Of a DNA stretch of 64,000 nt, positions 8,856 to 18,058 are shown one piece after another. Location: NCBI RefSeq assembly GCF_021535045.1, contig NZ_CP091056.1, positions 2,046,001 through 2,110,000 of the forward strand. Direction: 5' to 3'. Source of the stretch: Ornithinimicrobium sp. INDO-MA30-4. Lineage in GTDB: Bacteria; Actinomycetota; Actinomycetes; Actinomycetales; Dermatophilaceae. Every line of letters begins with the position of its first letter. Positions within the stretch are counted from its first letter, which is position 1. A program made the translations under genes and the position numbers. The notes under the pieces are model-generated. The model saw nothing but the letters and a program-made list of their open reading frames with translations. It ran no database searches and was not told the DNA's origin.

Positions 8856-9246
8856 CTACGAGCCCTCCAACTTTGTCACCAGCCCTTTTGGGGCAGTCTG
8901 CCGATAGGAGTCTTCGAGGAGTTCAGCGATCTCTTGCCAGTCCGTGGCGTCGCTGATGTCGAGCGCGAGCCAGCCATAAGGCCCCCAATAGGCCGGCACC
9001 CAAAACCGATCGTCGCCCTCTAGAGCAAGGCGCTCTTGAGGGTCGGGTTTGATGATCACCGATTGGGGGTGCTGGATCCATTCACCGTCGATCTTTTGGG
9101 AGGCGCCATACATCGTGAAGATGTTCTTGGTGAAGAAGGCCGGCCGGCCATGACTCACCTTTGATCGGCCCCGGGGAGCTTGAGCGCAATCTCACGGACG
9201 CGCAGGTAGACCGGATCGTCATCGTCGAACATCTGCTCGTGCGGCA
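8856..9246 (-). CDS. MmcQ/YjbR family protein (one frame break)
   Basis: MmcQ/YjbR-like fold, of unknown biochemical role. The start at ATG 9246 gives MPHEQMFDDDDPVYLRV and LKLPGAD. The frame then breaks near 9160, and one added base leads into KVSHGRPAFFTKNIF, the family's hallmark region. The C-terminal half has the PAYWGPYGWLALDI and ELLEDSYRQTAPK segments. Repaired length is about 130 residues, normal for the family. Confidence 0.78.
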
Positions 9247-9256
9247 TGACTTGAGC

Positions 9257-9865
9257 CTAGGGGTGGGTCCGCTTCACGGCTAGACCAATGCGGCGTTGCA
9301 ACTCGTTGCGCACCGTGGGCCACTCGGAGTCGAGGATGGAAAACACCACGGTGTCGCGCAGTGACCCGTCAGCCAAGCGCTGGTGATTGCGCAGGATGCC
9401 GTCTTGCTTGGCGCCGAGACGGCTGATCGCTGTTCGGGACTGCTGGTTCATCCAGGCCGTCCGAAACTCGACAGCGATGCAACCCCACTGCTCAAAGGCC
9501 AAAGTTAACAACAGGAGTTTGCTTTCGGCGTTAGCGCCGGTGCGCTGAGCCGAGGCCGCGTTCCAGGTTGAGCCGATCTCCACCCGCAGGTTGTCCGGGT
9601 CGGCATTCATGAATGTCGTCATCCCGATGATCTGACCTGTCTGCGTCAGCCGCGCGGTATAGGGCAGCATGTTGCCCGCCGTTTGGAGGCCAAGGCGCCG
9701 GTCAATCTCGGCTCGCATGCCCTCTGGCCTGGGGATCGAGGTGTACCAAAGGTCCCAGAGGTCGCCGTCTTTCACTGCTTCGACCAGCCCGTCGTGATGG
9801 TCGTGCGACAACGGCTCAAGGGTGACGATGTCGCCCGTCAGCGTGGACGGCTCAAGAAAACTCAC
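9257..9865 (-). CDS. GNAT acetyltransferase, RimJ/RimL-like
   Basis: Acetyl-CoA-dependent N-acetyltransferase of the Acetyltransf_3 group. The order of elements is typical: an N-terminal strand (TGDIVTLEPLSHDHHDGL), the substrate region with DLWDLWYTSIPRP, then IGMTTFMN and VEIGSTWNA, with the acetyl-CoA segment QRTGANAESKLLLLTLAFE and the VEFRTAWMNQQSRTAISRLGA helix. About 202 residues from GTG 9865. The gene lies just downstream (minus strand) of repeat copy A. Substrate unknown; ribosomal-protein or small-molecule acetylation are both possible. Confidence 0.82.
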   Translation of the reverse strand: MSFLEPSTLTGDIVTLEPLSHDHHDGLVEAVKDGDLWDLWYTSIPRPEGMRAEIDRRLGLQTAGNMLPYTARLTQTGQIIGMTTFMNADPDNLRVEIGSTWNAASAQRTGANAESKLLLLTLAFEQWGCIAVEFRTAWMNQQSRTAISRLGAKQDGILRNHQRLADGSLRDTVVFSILDSEWPTVRNELQRRIGLAVKRTHP

Positions 9866-9920
9866 GTGCTCACTGTATGGCTTCCGCTGTGACCCTGGAT
9901 CGAGGCCAGCGACTGCTGGC

Positions 9921-9984
9921 GATGAGGCGAAATGAGCCACATGAGGCCCGCAAAACATGCACATGTGTCCCAAAAGGCCGCATC
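9921..9984 (-). repeat. 64-bp palindromic repeat, copy A
   Basis: One of three copies of the same 64-bp imperfect palindrome. Outer arms are GATGAGGC and GCCGCATC; inner arms CCACATG/CATGTGT flank a GCAAAACATG-containing loop. It lies between the yaaA stop and the GNAT start, 56 bp upstream of the latter. It is the most diverged copy. Confidence 0.8.
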
Positions 9985-9995
9985 ACAAAACCAAA

Positions 9996-10773
9996 CTACG
10001 CGCTGGACTCGCGGATAAACGTGGGCTCGGCTGTCGTCGATCGGGCTGGGTCATAGCGGTAGCCGAGTCCACCGAAGTCACGCAGCCCCCGCACCGAACG
10101 CACCCGATTGCGCACACCCCACGCAGCCATGGCGCCTCGGGCTCGCTTGGCGAAGAAGCTGATGACCTTGTATTCGCCGCTTGAGTAGTCCATGAAGCGC
10201 GGAGTGATCAGTTGGGTATCGAGTTGACCTGGTCGGACGGACTTGAAGTACTCATTGGAGGCAAGGTTGATGACCGCATCAGGACCCGGTGACTCCGCCA
10301 GATCTGATCGCAACTGATTGGTGATTTGGTCGCCCCAATAGTCATAGAGGCTGGAACCCCGCTCAGTAGTGACGCTGGAGCTCATCTCGAGCCGGTACGG
10401 CATCATCAGGTCAAGCGGCCGCAGCACTCCATAGAGGCCGCTGAGGATCCGCACCGTCTTTTGGGCTTCGGTGAAATCGCGCTCGCCGAACTCCTTGGGT
10501 TGCATCCCGATGTAGGTGTCTCCCGCGAAGGCCAACACCGCTGGGCGGGCATTTTTGCGCGTGAATGGAGTCGTGAAGTCCTGAAAGCGCTGCACGTTGG
10601 TCAACGCCAGGTCCTCGCTGATCGACATCATCTCCGAGAGGTCGGCAGGAGTTTTCTCAGCATGACCTCGACCAAGTCACTGGCCTCTTCAAGCATCCGA
10701 GGTTGCGTGTGCTTTTGGTCGCCAGGGGCGAGTCGTAGTCAAGGGACTTGGCGGGCGAGAGGAGATACAACAC
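9996..10773 (-). CDS. yaaA: Peroxide stress protein YaaA (DUF328) (two frame breaks)
   Basis: YaaA family; E. coli YaaA lowers free iron and limits oxidative DNA damage. The N-terminal signature LLSPAKSLDYDSPLATK is encoded at 10767-10720 just after GTG 10773, and the body shows RFQDFTTPFTRKNARPAV, the LSGLYGVLRPLDLMMPYRLEM signature, VINLASNEYF and KVISFFAKRARG. Frame breaks near 10650 and 10695 separate the signature from the body, and single added bases restore it. Repaired length is about 258 residues, the usual size. It lies between repeat copies A and B on the same strand as its neighbours. Confidence 0.88.
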
Positions 10774-10832
10774 ACCTCTGTTGTACCTGCTCACGCCACG
10801 GCTTCACCACTCAGGGCTCCTATCCGCTTCGC

Positions 10833-10896
10833 GATGAGTCGAAATGGGGCACATGAGCCCTGCAAAACATGCACATGTGTCTCAAAAGGCCCCATC
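10833..10896 (-). repeat. 64-bp palindromic repeat, copy B
   Basis: Same length and order of elements as copies A and C: GATGAGTC, GAAATGGGGCACATG, a GCAAAACATG loop, CATGTGTCTC, AAAAGG and CCCCATC. It lies between the HNH gene stop and the yaaA start. Inner CACATG/CATGTG pairing is intact; the outer stem has mismatches. Confidence 0.82.
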
Positions 10897-10946
10897 GCCG
10901 AACTAGCCAGTCTCGTTTGGGGAGACCGCCAGCTGCTGGAGCTTCC

Positions 10947-11843
10947 TTAGTAGGCGAGGAACTCCGCATAACGCTCTTCGAGCCGATCAACACTTGGGCG
11001 GGCCTTGCGCACTGTTGGGATGACCGCAAGTGAAGTGTTGTGGACCCCCTGAATTCCACCTTTCAGCATCCAGCCATCCACTTCCTCTAGGACGTCGGGG
11101 CGGACGTGCAATGAGTAGTCGGGGCGAACGCCAATGATCTTGTTGTCGAAAGCCGCGTGGTGGATCTTGCAGAGCGTCAACCCGTTCGGGACGATTGGCA
11201 ACCCGTTCGGATGCGAGTCGGGAAGTATGTGCGCTGCGTCCAACAACTCAGGGTGCTTGAGCCGACAGATGGCGCATTTCGTCGTATACGCCAATAAGAC
11301 CTGGCTCCGGAAAACTCTTTGATGGAGGCGCTGCTTTGTCTCTCGCATGGCATAGGCCCGCTGCGCCTCATCCATCACGAACCCAGGGGCCATTAACAGT
11401 CGCTGCGTTTCGTCCAGGGCCAACGTGAACTCGAGCTGGCTGGGGTCATCGCCCACGACATACACGGGGTAGATCGGTTCATAGCGCCCCGGCGCGACGC
11501 CGACAAACCAGATGATGGGCAAGGCATCTTCAAAAGCCCTGCGGAGCGCCTTGTTCTCGGGGTGACTTGGGTCGGTTCCACGGTATTTATAACGCTGGAA
11601 ACCGTCAGAACCAGTGTTGTCCATATATGGAGGGGCAGCGCCCGGCTTGGTGTAGGTGGTGCGAATCGACAGCGCACCACTGAGTTTCGCTGGCTTGCGA
11701 ATCCCCCTCTGCATGTCCATCAGTGGAATCTGCTCGCCGTTGAACATGAACTCGCGCAACCAGTGGTAGTCGACATGCGGGGTGGGCCTGGTGTTGAGGT
11801 AGGCCATGGCTGCCTGCCGAAGTTGCCCCTCGATGATGCTCAC
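10947..11843 (-). CDS. HNH endonuclease, putative modification-dependent restriction enzyme
   Basis: 298 residues from GTG 11843. The C-terminal third is an HNH_2-type nuclease: CAICRLKHPELLDAAHI with Cys pairs and the catalytic DAAHI, then NGLTLCKIHHAAFD. The N-terminal two thirds (YKYRGTDPSHPENKALRRA and PIIWFVGVAPGRYEPIYPV) resemble the DNA-recognition part of COG3440-type endonucleases, several of which cut modified DNA. No methyltransferase or other restriction gene is adjacent, which favours a type IV-like or homing-like role over a type II system. The repeats lie on both sides (B downstream, C upstream). Unbroken, unlike most neighbours. Confidence 0.8.
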   Translation of the reverse strand: MSIIEGQLRQAAMAYLNTRPTPHVDYHWLREFMFNGEQIPLMDMQRGIRKPAKLSGALSIRTTYTKPGAAPPYMDNTGSDGFQRYKYRGTDPSHPENKALRRAFEDALPIIWFVGVAPGRYEPIYPVYVVGDDPSQLEFTLALDETQRLLMAPGFVMDEAQRAYAMRETKQRLHQRVFRSQVLLAYTTKCAICRLKHPELLDAAHILPDSHPNGLPIVPNGLTLCKIHHAAFDNKIIGVRPDYSLHVRPDVLEEVDGWMLKGGIQGVHNTSLAVIPTVRKARPSVDRLEERYAEFLAY

Positions 11844-11914
11844 TCTTGGAAGCTACCCAACGGCCGGCCGTGAAGCTAGGCCCAATGCCAGCTCATTTAG
11901 CCGGTGTGCGCAGC

Positions 11915-11978
11915 GATGAGGCGAAATGGGACACATGAGCCCTGCAAAACATGCACATGTGTCTCAAAAGGCCTCATC
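11915..11978 (-). repeat. 64-bp palindromic repeat, copy C
   Basis: The best-folded copy: outer arms GATGAGGC/GCCTCATC are a perfect 8-bp match, and inner arms GGGACACATG/CATGTGTCTC pair over 10 bp with one G-T. The two stems are separated by GAAAT on one side and AAAAG on the other. It lies 72 bp upstream of the HNH gene and 110 bp from tRNA-Leu. Confidence 0.83.
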
Positions 11979-12087
11979 ACTGAGGAGTGGACGCAGTGCG
12001 GCTGGGGCATGAGTGCCAGCGGGCAGAAACCTCCAGACAACGAAGAAGTCCCGACCAGAAAGCTGATCGGGACTCTTCAGGTATACG

Positions 12088-12169
12088 TGCGCGAGGGGGA
12101 TTTGAACCCCCACGCCCTTTCGGACACTGGCACCTGAAGCCAGCGCGTCTGCCGTTCCGCCACTCGCGC
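12088..12169 (-). tRNA. tRNA-Leu (CAG)
   Basis: On the minus strand the 5' end GCGCGAG pairs with CTCGCGC before discriminator A. The anticodon stem CTGGC/GCCAG encloses TTCAGGT, giving anticodon CAG. A long variable arm (GTCCGAAAGGGC region) and the GGTTCAAATCC T-arm confirm a class II leucine tRNA. CCA is not encoded. Confidence 0.95.
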
Positions 12170-12429
12170 GAGTGCTAGAGGACAATATCACGCACAAAGG
12201 GGGGACTCACCATCGGCAAACTCACATCTAGCCTTCAGCCAAAAAGTCGATATCCCCAGGCACGCGTGACAGCATCACGATCCCACTATTGACGGCCCTG
12301 AATGCGGAGTAGATTGCCTTCGGACAGTAGGATCAAGTGGGCAGTGGTGGCGCCATCGCCGCCCTCGAACCCGGCAACAAGCGGGGTTTGGGAGAGACGA
12401 AAGAGCCTGAGACCGAGAGGAGTGGCGAC

Positions 12430-13272
12430 GTGGGATTGTTCGACAATCTGGAGCGCGGCCTAGAAAAGGCCGTCAAGGGGCCCTTCGCTAAGGTGTTCAA
12501 GGCCGAAGTACAACCAGTTGAGATTGCTTCGCACATCCGTGGGTCGATGGACGATCGGGCAGCCGTGCTCGGGCCAGGCCGCACAATGGTGCCGAATGTC
12601 TTCACGATCGAGTTAGCCAGCGATGACTTTGAGCGTCTGGCCTCTTACGACAAGGCCCTCACTGATGAGTTGATCGCGGCCGCCGAAGACCACGCCGACG
12701 CGCAGCGTTACACCGCTCCCGGTCAATTCGAAGTCCGCCTGGTGAAGTCGGAGCAGCTAGAGACCGGCATCTTCCGTGTCCTCCCTGCCTCAAGGACGGC
12801 CGCAACCAGCCGGGTCGCCAAACCAGCGCTCGGCAGCCTAGCCAAGACGCGAGCGGTCAGGCCCGCCCCGCTAGCAGTCAGGCACCGCCCCCGGCGCCCG
12901 GCGATGACGACGGCGCCACTCGCGCCTTTCCGCGGCAACCGCGGCCCCTCGCAAGTCAGCGGCCCAGACCCGCGGCACCCGCGCATACCTTGATATCGAC
13001 GGCAAGAAGCAGCCTTTGGGCACAGCCGTCACCACGATTGGCCGTGACGAATCCGCCATGGTCATGGTCGACGACCGGGCATCAGCCGCCGGCACGCCGA
13101 GATCCGCATCACCCACGACGGCCCCAACCTGCTCGTCCTGATCCGCGATGCTGGGTCCACGAACGGCACCTATCTCAATGGTGACCAGATCGGCACCGAA
13201 GAGTTGCAAGAAGGTGACCGCATCACCCTGGGCCGGACCACCATGACCTTCCACCTGGAGCAGGCACGATGA
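12430..13272 (+). CDS. fhaA: FHA-domain protein FhaA with DUF3662 (several frame breaks)
   Basis: Phosphopeptide-binding adaptor of the PknB pathway; in mycobacteria FhaA binds phosphorylated MviN/MurJ and tunes peptidoglycan synthesis. GTG 12430 follows GAGAGGAG and starts VGLFDNLERGLEKAV, the DUF3662 hallmark. A Gln/Pro-rich linker follows, then the C-terminal FHA domain (TTIGRDESAMVMVDD, ISRRHAEIR, DAGSTNGTYLNG). Frame breaks lie near 12785, 12995 and 13080; the last joins VDD to PGISRRHAEIR by one C. Repaired length is about 280 residues. The stop overlaps the fhaB start, the beginning of a tightly coupled six-gene operon. Confidence 0.88.
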
Positions 13273-13751
13273 GCGAGCTCACCCTCAACGTCATCCGCCT
13301 GGGCCTGCTGGCTTTGCTCTGGGCCTTTGTCTTCTCAATTGTCGGTGCCCTGCGCGCCGACCTCTACGGCACTCGGGTGTTAACACGAGGCAGCAACCGT
13401 CGACCCGAGCCCCGCGCTGCCGCCAAGGCCCCCAAGCAGTCGCGCGCACAGCGCCAAAATGGCCCGACGCATTTGGCCGTGATCGCCGGTTCGCTGCGCG
13501 GCACCACTGTGCCGTTGAGCGAAAAGGGCATCCTGATCGGCCGCAACCCTGAGTGCACGCTCGTGCTCACCGATGACTTTGCCTCGGGCCGACATCTGCG
13601 TGTTTATCCAGGTCAGGATGCTTGGTTTGCCGACGATCTGGAGTCGACCAACGGCACATTCGTTAATCAGCAACGCATTGACACGGGGGCTCGTCTCGTC
13701 TTGGGCTCTCAGATTCGGATCGGTCAGACCGTCATCGAGTTGCGGCGATAA
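13269..13751 (+). CDS. fhaB: FHA-domain protein FhaB (FipA)
   Basis: 160 residues. An N-terminal membrane helix (RLGLLALLWAFVFSIVGAL) anchors it, followed by a basic linker (RGSNRRPEPRAAAKAPK) and one FHA domain with the phosphothreonine-binding pattern GILIGRNPECTLVL, SGRHLR and ESTNGTFVN. Mycobacterial FhaB/FipA links PknB signalling to the division protein FtsZ and FtsQ. Here the usual SSRH motif reads ASGRHLRV. Unbroken. ATG 13269 overlaps the fhaA stop. Confidence 0.92.
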   Translation: MSELTLNVIRLGLLALLWAFVFSIVGALRADLYGTRVLTRGSNRRPEPRAAAKAPKQSRAQRQNGPTHLAVIAGSLRGTTVPLSEKGILIGRNPECTLVLTDDFASGRHLRVYPGQDAWFADDLESTNGTFVNQQRIDTGARLVLGSQIRIGQTVIELRR

Positions 13752-13753
13752 CA

Positions 13754-15085
13754 GTGTCAGTCGCCCTTACCTACGCCGCCCGATCTCACATCGGCCTCGG
13801 CAGCAAGTCACGCAATGAGGATTCGGCCTATGCCGGGCCCGAGTTATTGGTGCTCTGTGACGGTATGGGTGGGCACGCCGCCGGGGACGTCGCTAGTTCA
13901 CTGGTGGTCGGGGAGTTAGTCCACCTTGATGGTGAGTCGCACGGCGCCGACGACATGCTCGACATTCTTGAGACCGCCGTCATGGATGCCAATGACCGCC
14001 TCGCTGAGGTCGGCCACGAGAGCGCTGAGACCGGCGGCATGGGCACAACCTGCATCGCCATGCTGCGCTCGGGCAACAAGTTGGCCGTCGCAAACGTCGG
14101 CGACTCCCGTGCCTATCTGCGCCGCGGCAGCCGGGTCACCCAAATCACTCGCGACCACTCTTTCGTCCAGCAGTTGCTCGACGAGGGCCGCATTTCGCCT
14201 GAAGAAGCCCTGCACCACCCGCAACGATCCTTGGTCACCCGGGTCCTGACCGGTCGCACCGAGGACCACCCTGACCTGTCGATGCGCGAGGTCCGCGCCG
14301 GGGACCGCATCCTGATCTGCTCCGATGGCCTCTCGGATTATGTTGCCGAGTCAACGATCACCGAGATTCTGTGCAGCGAGGGCAAGGCCGGAGACATTGC
14401 CGACCAACTGGTCGCGATCGGTCTCCGCGCTTCCACTCGCGACAACATCACCGTCGTTGTAGTTGACGTCGTTGAGGCTGGCGACGGCACCACTCAACCG
14501 CAGGTAGTTGGGGCTGTCAGCGAGCTGGGCACGGCCCCGGTGGCGGCAACCCACACCCAAACTCCCGCCGAAAAGGCCGCCGCGCTCACCCGGCATACCC
14601 AGGATGAGCCCGAAGCCCCAGCACTGGCCGAAGAAAACAGCCCCCACGGCTTCTTTACCTTTCTCCGTCGCAGCCTCGTCACCATTGCTATCGCCGCCGT
14701 GGTTGCCGCGGGTGCTTATGGCTCCTACGTGTGGACGCAGCAGCAGTACTTCGTCGGAGTCGAAGATGGCAATGTCGCGATTTTCAATGGCATCTCGCAG
14801 GATTTAGGGCCGATTTCCCTTTCCAAGACCGACGAAGTCACCGACCTTGCCGTGTCTGACCTGCCGACCTACTACCAATCGCAGGTCGAGGGCACGCTCT
14901 CAGCCGATGACCGCGCAGATGCCCAGATGAGGGTCGCCGAGTTGCGCGCACTGATCTCCGTGGACTGCACACCGGTGCCGGTCTATCCCAACACTGAGGA
15001 CGACCTCTTCTTGCCTTTGCCCGACTCTGTTGAGGCCGAGCAGGTCCCCGAGTCTTACACCTTCCCCGAAGGTTGCGCCCCGTGA
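13754..15085 (+). CDS. pstP: PP2C-type Ser/Thr protein phosphatase PstP
   Basis: Removes phosphates placed by PknB and other Ser/Thr kinases. GTG 13754 follows the fhaB stop by 2 bases. Residues 1-240 are the PP2C catalytic domain with metal-binding motifs: NEDSAYAG, CDGMGGHAAGD, VGDSRAYLRR, ICSDGLSDYV and the DNITVVVVDV end. A Pro/Ala-rich juxtamembrane linker, one transmembrane helix (about residues 305-325, FLRRSLVTIAIAAVVAAGAY) and an extracellular tail of about 115 residues follow. Length of 443 is slightly short of the mycobacterial protein. Unbroken and overlapping rodA by 4 bp. Confidence 0.94.
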   Translation: MSVALTYAARSHIGLGSKSRNEDSAYAGPELLVLCDGMGGHAAGDVASSLVVGELVHLDGESHGADDMLDILETAVMDANDRLAEVGHESAETGGMGTTCIAMLRSGNKLAVANVGDSRAYLRRGSRVTQITRDHSFVQQLLDEGRISPEEALHHPQRSLVTRVLTGRTEDHPDLSMREVRAGDRILICSDGLSDYVAESTITEILCSEGKAGDIADQLVAIGLRASTRDNITVVVVDVVEAGDGTTQPQVVGAVSELGTAPVAATHTQTPAEKAAALTRHTQDEPEAPALAEENSPHGFFTFLRRSLVTIAIAAVVAAGAYGSYVWTQQQYFVGVEDGNVAIFNGISQDLGPISLSKTDEVTDLAVSDLPTYYQSQVEGTLSADDRADAQMRVAELRALISVDCTPVPVYPNTEDDLFLPLPDSVEAEQVPESYTFPEGCAP

Positions 15086-16605
15086 GCACTGTGACCGACG
15101 TTCGCCCACCGACCGGCCGCTTCACAGAGTTGTTGCTGCTGCTGTTTGCCATCGCCATCGTGTTGGTCGCTTACGCCAACGTCGGCCTGGCCACCACCGG
15201 CAGCATCCCAGCCGGCATCGTCGTGCAAGGCAGTGGCCTGCTCATCATTTCGCTGGGGCTGCACCTGGTCATCAGGCACGTCGCCAAGTATGCCGACCCG
15301 CTCCTCTTGCCGATCGCCACCCTGCTCAACGGGCTGGGTTTGGTGATGATCTATCGCATCGATATCGGTCAGGGCTTTGACGCTGGCAACGGGGCTGCCA
15401 CCAGGCAATTGCTCTGGAGCGTGCTTTCGATTGTGCTGGCTGGTGCCGTGCTGTGGATCTTGCGCGATCACCGCATCCTGCGCCGCTACACCTTCACCGC
15501 GATGGCTGCCGGTTTCGCCCTGCTCCTGTTGCCGATGCTCCCGGTGATCGGCCAAACGGTGAACGGTTCGCGTTTGTGGATCAGCATCGGTGGCTTCACG
15601 TTCCAGCCTGGTGAAATCGCCAAGATTTGCCTGACGGTCTTTTTTGCTGGCTACCTCGTGCAAACGCGCGACGCCTTGTCACTGGTCGGTCGCCGGTTTA
15701 TGGGACTTCAACTGCCTCGTGGCCGCGACCTCGGCCCGATCCTGGCTGCTTGGGGTTTGTCGGTCCTGATCTTGGTGGCTCAGCGCGACCTCGGCTCCTC
15801 CCTACTCTTCTTTGGCTTGTTCGTCGCCATGCTTTATCTCGCGACCGAGCGCCTGAGTTGGATCATCATCGGATTGAGCCTCTTTGTCGGCGGCGCGTTC
15901 GTCGCCTGGCGCCTGTTCTCGCACGTGCAAACCCGCGTCGACCTCTGGCTCGACCCGTTCGCGCCTGGCCTATCTGACCAGGTGGCCAAGGGGCTGATGG
16001 GCATGGCCCACGGTGGGATGTTTGGCACCGGACTCGGCGAGGGCTACCCGTATGAGACGTACTTCGCCAACAGCGACTACATCGTCGCCAGCTTTGGCGA
16101 AGAGCTTGGCATGGTCGGCCTCTTTGCGATCATCATGTTGTATGCGCTGCTCGCCGAGCGCGGTCTGCGCACCGCAATCGGTGCCCGCGAAGGCTTCGGC
16201 AAACTCCTCGCTGCCGGTCTCGCCTTCTCGATCGCCCTTCAGGCATTCGTTGTTATCGGTGGCATCACTCGCGCTATCCCGCTGACCGGTCTGACCACGC
16301 CTTTCCTTTCGGCTGGTGGCTCCTCGCTGTTGGCTAACTGGATCATCATCGCCTTGCTCCTGCGGATTAGCGATCACGCTCGTCGGCCCGAGTCCGAGCG
16401 TCCGATCGAGAAGCCGCGCAAGCAAGCTAAGCGTGCTGCTCGCGAAAGCGCTGAGGCGCAAGCGCGAGCCAAGAGTGAGGCCGACCGAGAGGCAGCCAGC
16501 GCCGACACAGCCGAGATTGAGCACTCCGCAGACACCCACTCAGGTGACGCCGAGGCGCAACGCCCACGGACAACAACCACCACGATTGAGGAGGAGAAGG
16601 AATGA
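15082..16605 (+). CDS. rodA: SEDS peptidoglycan polymerase, RodA/FtsW family
   Basis: Polymerises lipid II into glycan strands together with the class B PBP encoded next. GTG 15082 overlaps the pstP stop (GTGA). It has about 12 hydrophobic segments; the SEDS signatures are visible as GSRLWISIGGFTFQPGEIAKI, then AQRDLGSSLLFF and the PLTGLTTPFLSAGGSS loop near the end. The cytoplasmic C-terminal tail of about 80 residues is rich in Arg, Ala and Glu and could carry phosphorylation sites. 507 residues from GTG. Unbroken. In the operon with pbpA it acts in cell-wall elongation. Confidence 0.94.
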   Translation: MSTVTDVRPPTGRFTELLLLLFAIAIVLVAYANVGLATTGSIPAGIVVQGSGLLIISLGLHLVIRHVAKYADPLLLPIATLLNGLGLVMIYRIDIGQGFDAGNGAATRQLLWSVLSIVLAGAVLWILRDHRILRRYTFTAMAAGFALLLLPMLPVIGQTVNGSRLWISIGGFTFQPGEIAKICLTVFFAGYLVQTRDALSLVGRRFMGLQLPRGRDLGPILAAWGLSVLILVAQRDLGSSLLFFGLFVAMLYLATERLSWIIIGLSLFVGGAFVAWRLFSHVQTRVDLWLDPFAPGLSDQVAKGLMGMAHGGMFGTGLGEGYPYETYFANSDYIVASFGEELGMVGLFAIIMLYALLAERGLRTAIGAREGFGKLLAAGLAFSIALQAFVVIGGITRAIPLTGLTTPFLSAGGSSLLANWIIIALLLRISDHARRPESERPIEKPRKQAKRAARESAEAQARAKSEADREAASADTAEIEHSADTHSGDAEAQRPRTTTTTIEEEKE

Positions 16606-18058
16606 ATACACCTATTCGCCGTCTCGCCTTGGTGGTCTTCACGATGTTCACGGTGTTGCTGCTCACTACCACTTGATCCAGTTCATCCAGGTTGATGACC
16701 TGCGCAATCAACCCGGCAACCGACGCACACTGCTGGATTCCTACAGCCGCGACCGTGGGGCGATCCTGGTTGACGGCACCGCGATCGCCGATTCCTCCGA
16801 GACGGATGACGAGCTCCGCCGGATTCGCAATTACCCTTCGGGCGCACAGTATTCGCACATCACGGGCTACTACTCCTTCATCTATGGCGCCGGTGGCGGG
16901 CTCGAATCGTCACGCGACTCGGTGCTGGCTGGCACCGACGACAGCCTCTTCTACAGCCGGATCGCTGACATGGTCACCGGCACCCCGCCCACCGGCGCAG
17001 CGCTTGAGCTCACCATCGATCCCGATGTGCAGGCTGCCGCTGAGAGCGCTCTGGGCGATCGACGCGGTGCCGTCGTGGCCCTGGACCCCAGCACCGGCGC
17101 GATTCTCGCCATGGTCAGCCACCCGACATACGACCCGAATGCGTTGTCGTCGCACAACCTGACCTCGGTCGAAGAGTCCTATAACGCTCTGGCTGATGAC
17201 GAGGGACAACCGCTGACCAACCGCGCCATCGCCGGAGACCTCTACCCACCGGGCTCAGTCTTCAAGCTCGTGGTGGCGGCTGCTGCCCTGGAGTCCGAGG
17301 AGTACACGCCCGATTCCATCCTGGACGGTCCGCAGACGTACACGTTGCCGGGCACCACCACTGAGTTGCCCAACTTCGAGGGCGGCACGTGTGGGCCCAC
17401 CGATCAGGTGTCCTTGGCCGACTCCATCCGCGTTTCGTGCAACACCTCAATGGCCGCACTGGCCAATGACCTGGGACCGACGGCAATTGACGAGCAGGCG
17501 CAGAAGTTTGGCTTTGAGCAGGACTTGTCGATCCCGATGGCTGTGACGCCCAGCGTTTATCCGAATGAACTTAACGACGCGCAGGTCGCCCTGACCGGGA
17601 TTGGCCAGTACGACGTGCGCGTCACCCCGCTGCAGGTCGCCATGACGTCGGCGGCCATCGCCAACGACGGCAAGGTGATGCAGCCATACCTGGTCGAATC
17701 GGTGCGTGGCAGCGACCTTGATGTGATGAGCGAAACCCGACCCAATCAGCTATCCAGCGCCGTTTCAGACACGACGGCCCAGGAGCTGACCGACATGATG
17801 GTCAGCGTTGTCGACGAAGGTTCGGGCACCGCGGCGGCTTTGCCGGGCGTTTCTGTTGCTGGCAAGACCGGCACCGCCGAGTTCGGCAGCAACGGGGCAG
17901 CACACGCTTGGTTCACCGGATTCGCCCCGGCCGACGACCCACAAATTGCTGTGGCCGTCATCATCGAAAGCGCAACGGACAGTTGGGCCGGAGGCAGTGG
18001 TGGCACTCTTGCCGCCCCAGCCGCTCAGGCTGTCCTGCAGGCAGGAGTGGGTCAATGA
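16602..18058 (+). CDS. pbpA: Penicillin-binding protein A, class B transpeptidase (one frame break)
   Basis: Cross-links peptidoglycan as partner of RodA. ATG 16602 overlaps the rodA stop and starts MNTPIRRLALVVFTMF, a membrane anchor. The frame breaks near 16665, and one added base leads into YHLIQFIQVDDLRNQPGNR, exactly where mycobacterial PbpA continues. The transpeptidase domain holds PPGSVFKL (S-x-x-K, catalytic Ser), SCNTSM (SxN) and AGKTGTAEF (KTG). Repaired length is about 486 residues, as in the family. It ends overlapping pknB. Confidence 0.93.

Noticed and set aside
9919-9984. Microprotein with MCMFC motif encoded by each repeat on the minus strand
   Set aside because: The three repeats read similarly in one frame only because they are near-identical; there is no shared start codon with an RBS, and the changes fit a palindrome rather than codons.
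9921-11978. CRISPR array
   Set aside because: The three repeats are separated by whole genes of about 0.9-1.1 kb, not by short spacers, and no cas gene is present.
12281-12315. TTGACG...TAGATT as the fhaA promoter
   Set aside because: The 15-base spacer is too short for a confident sigma-70-type call.
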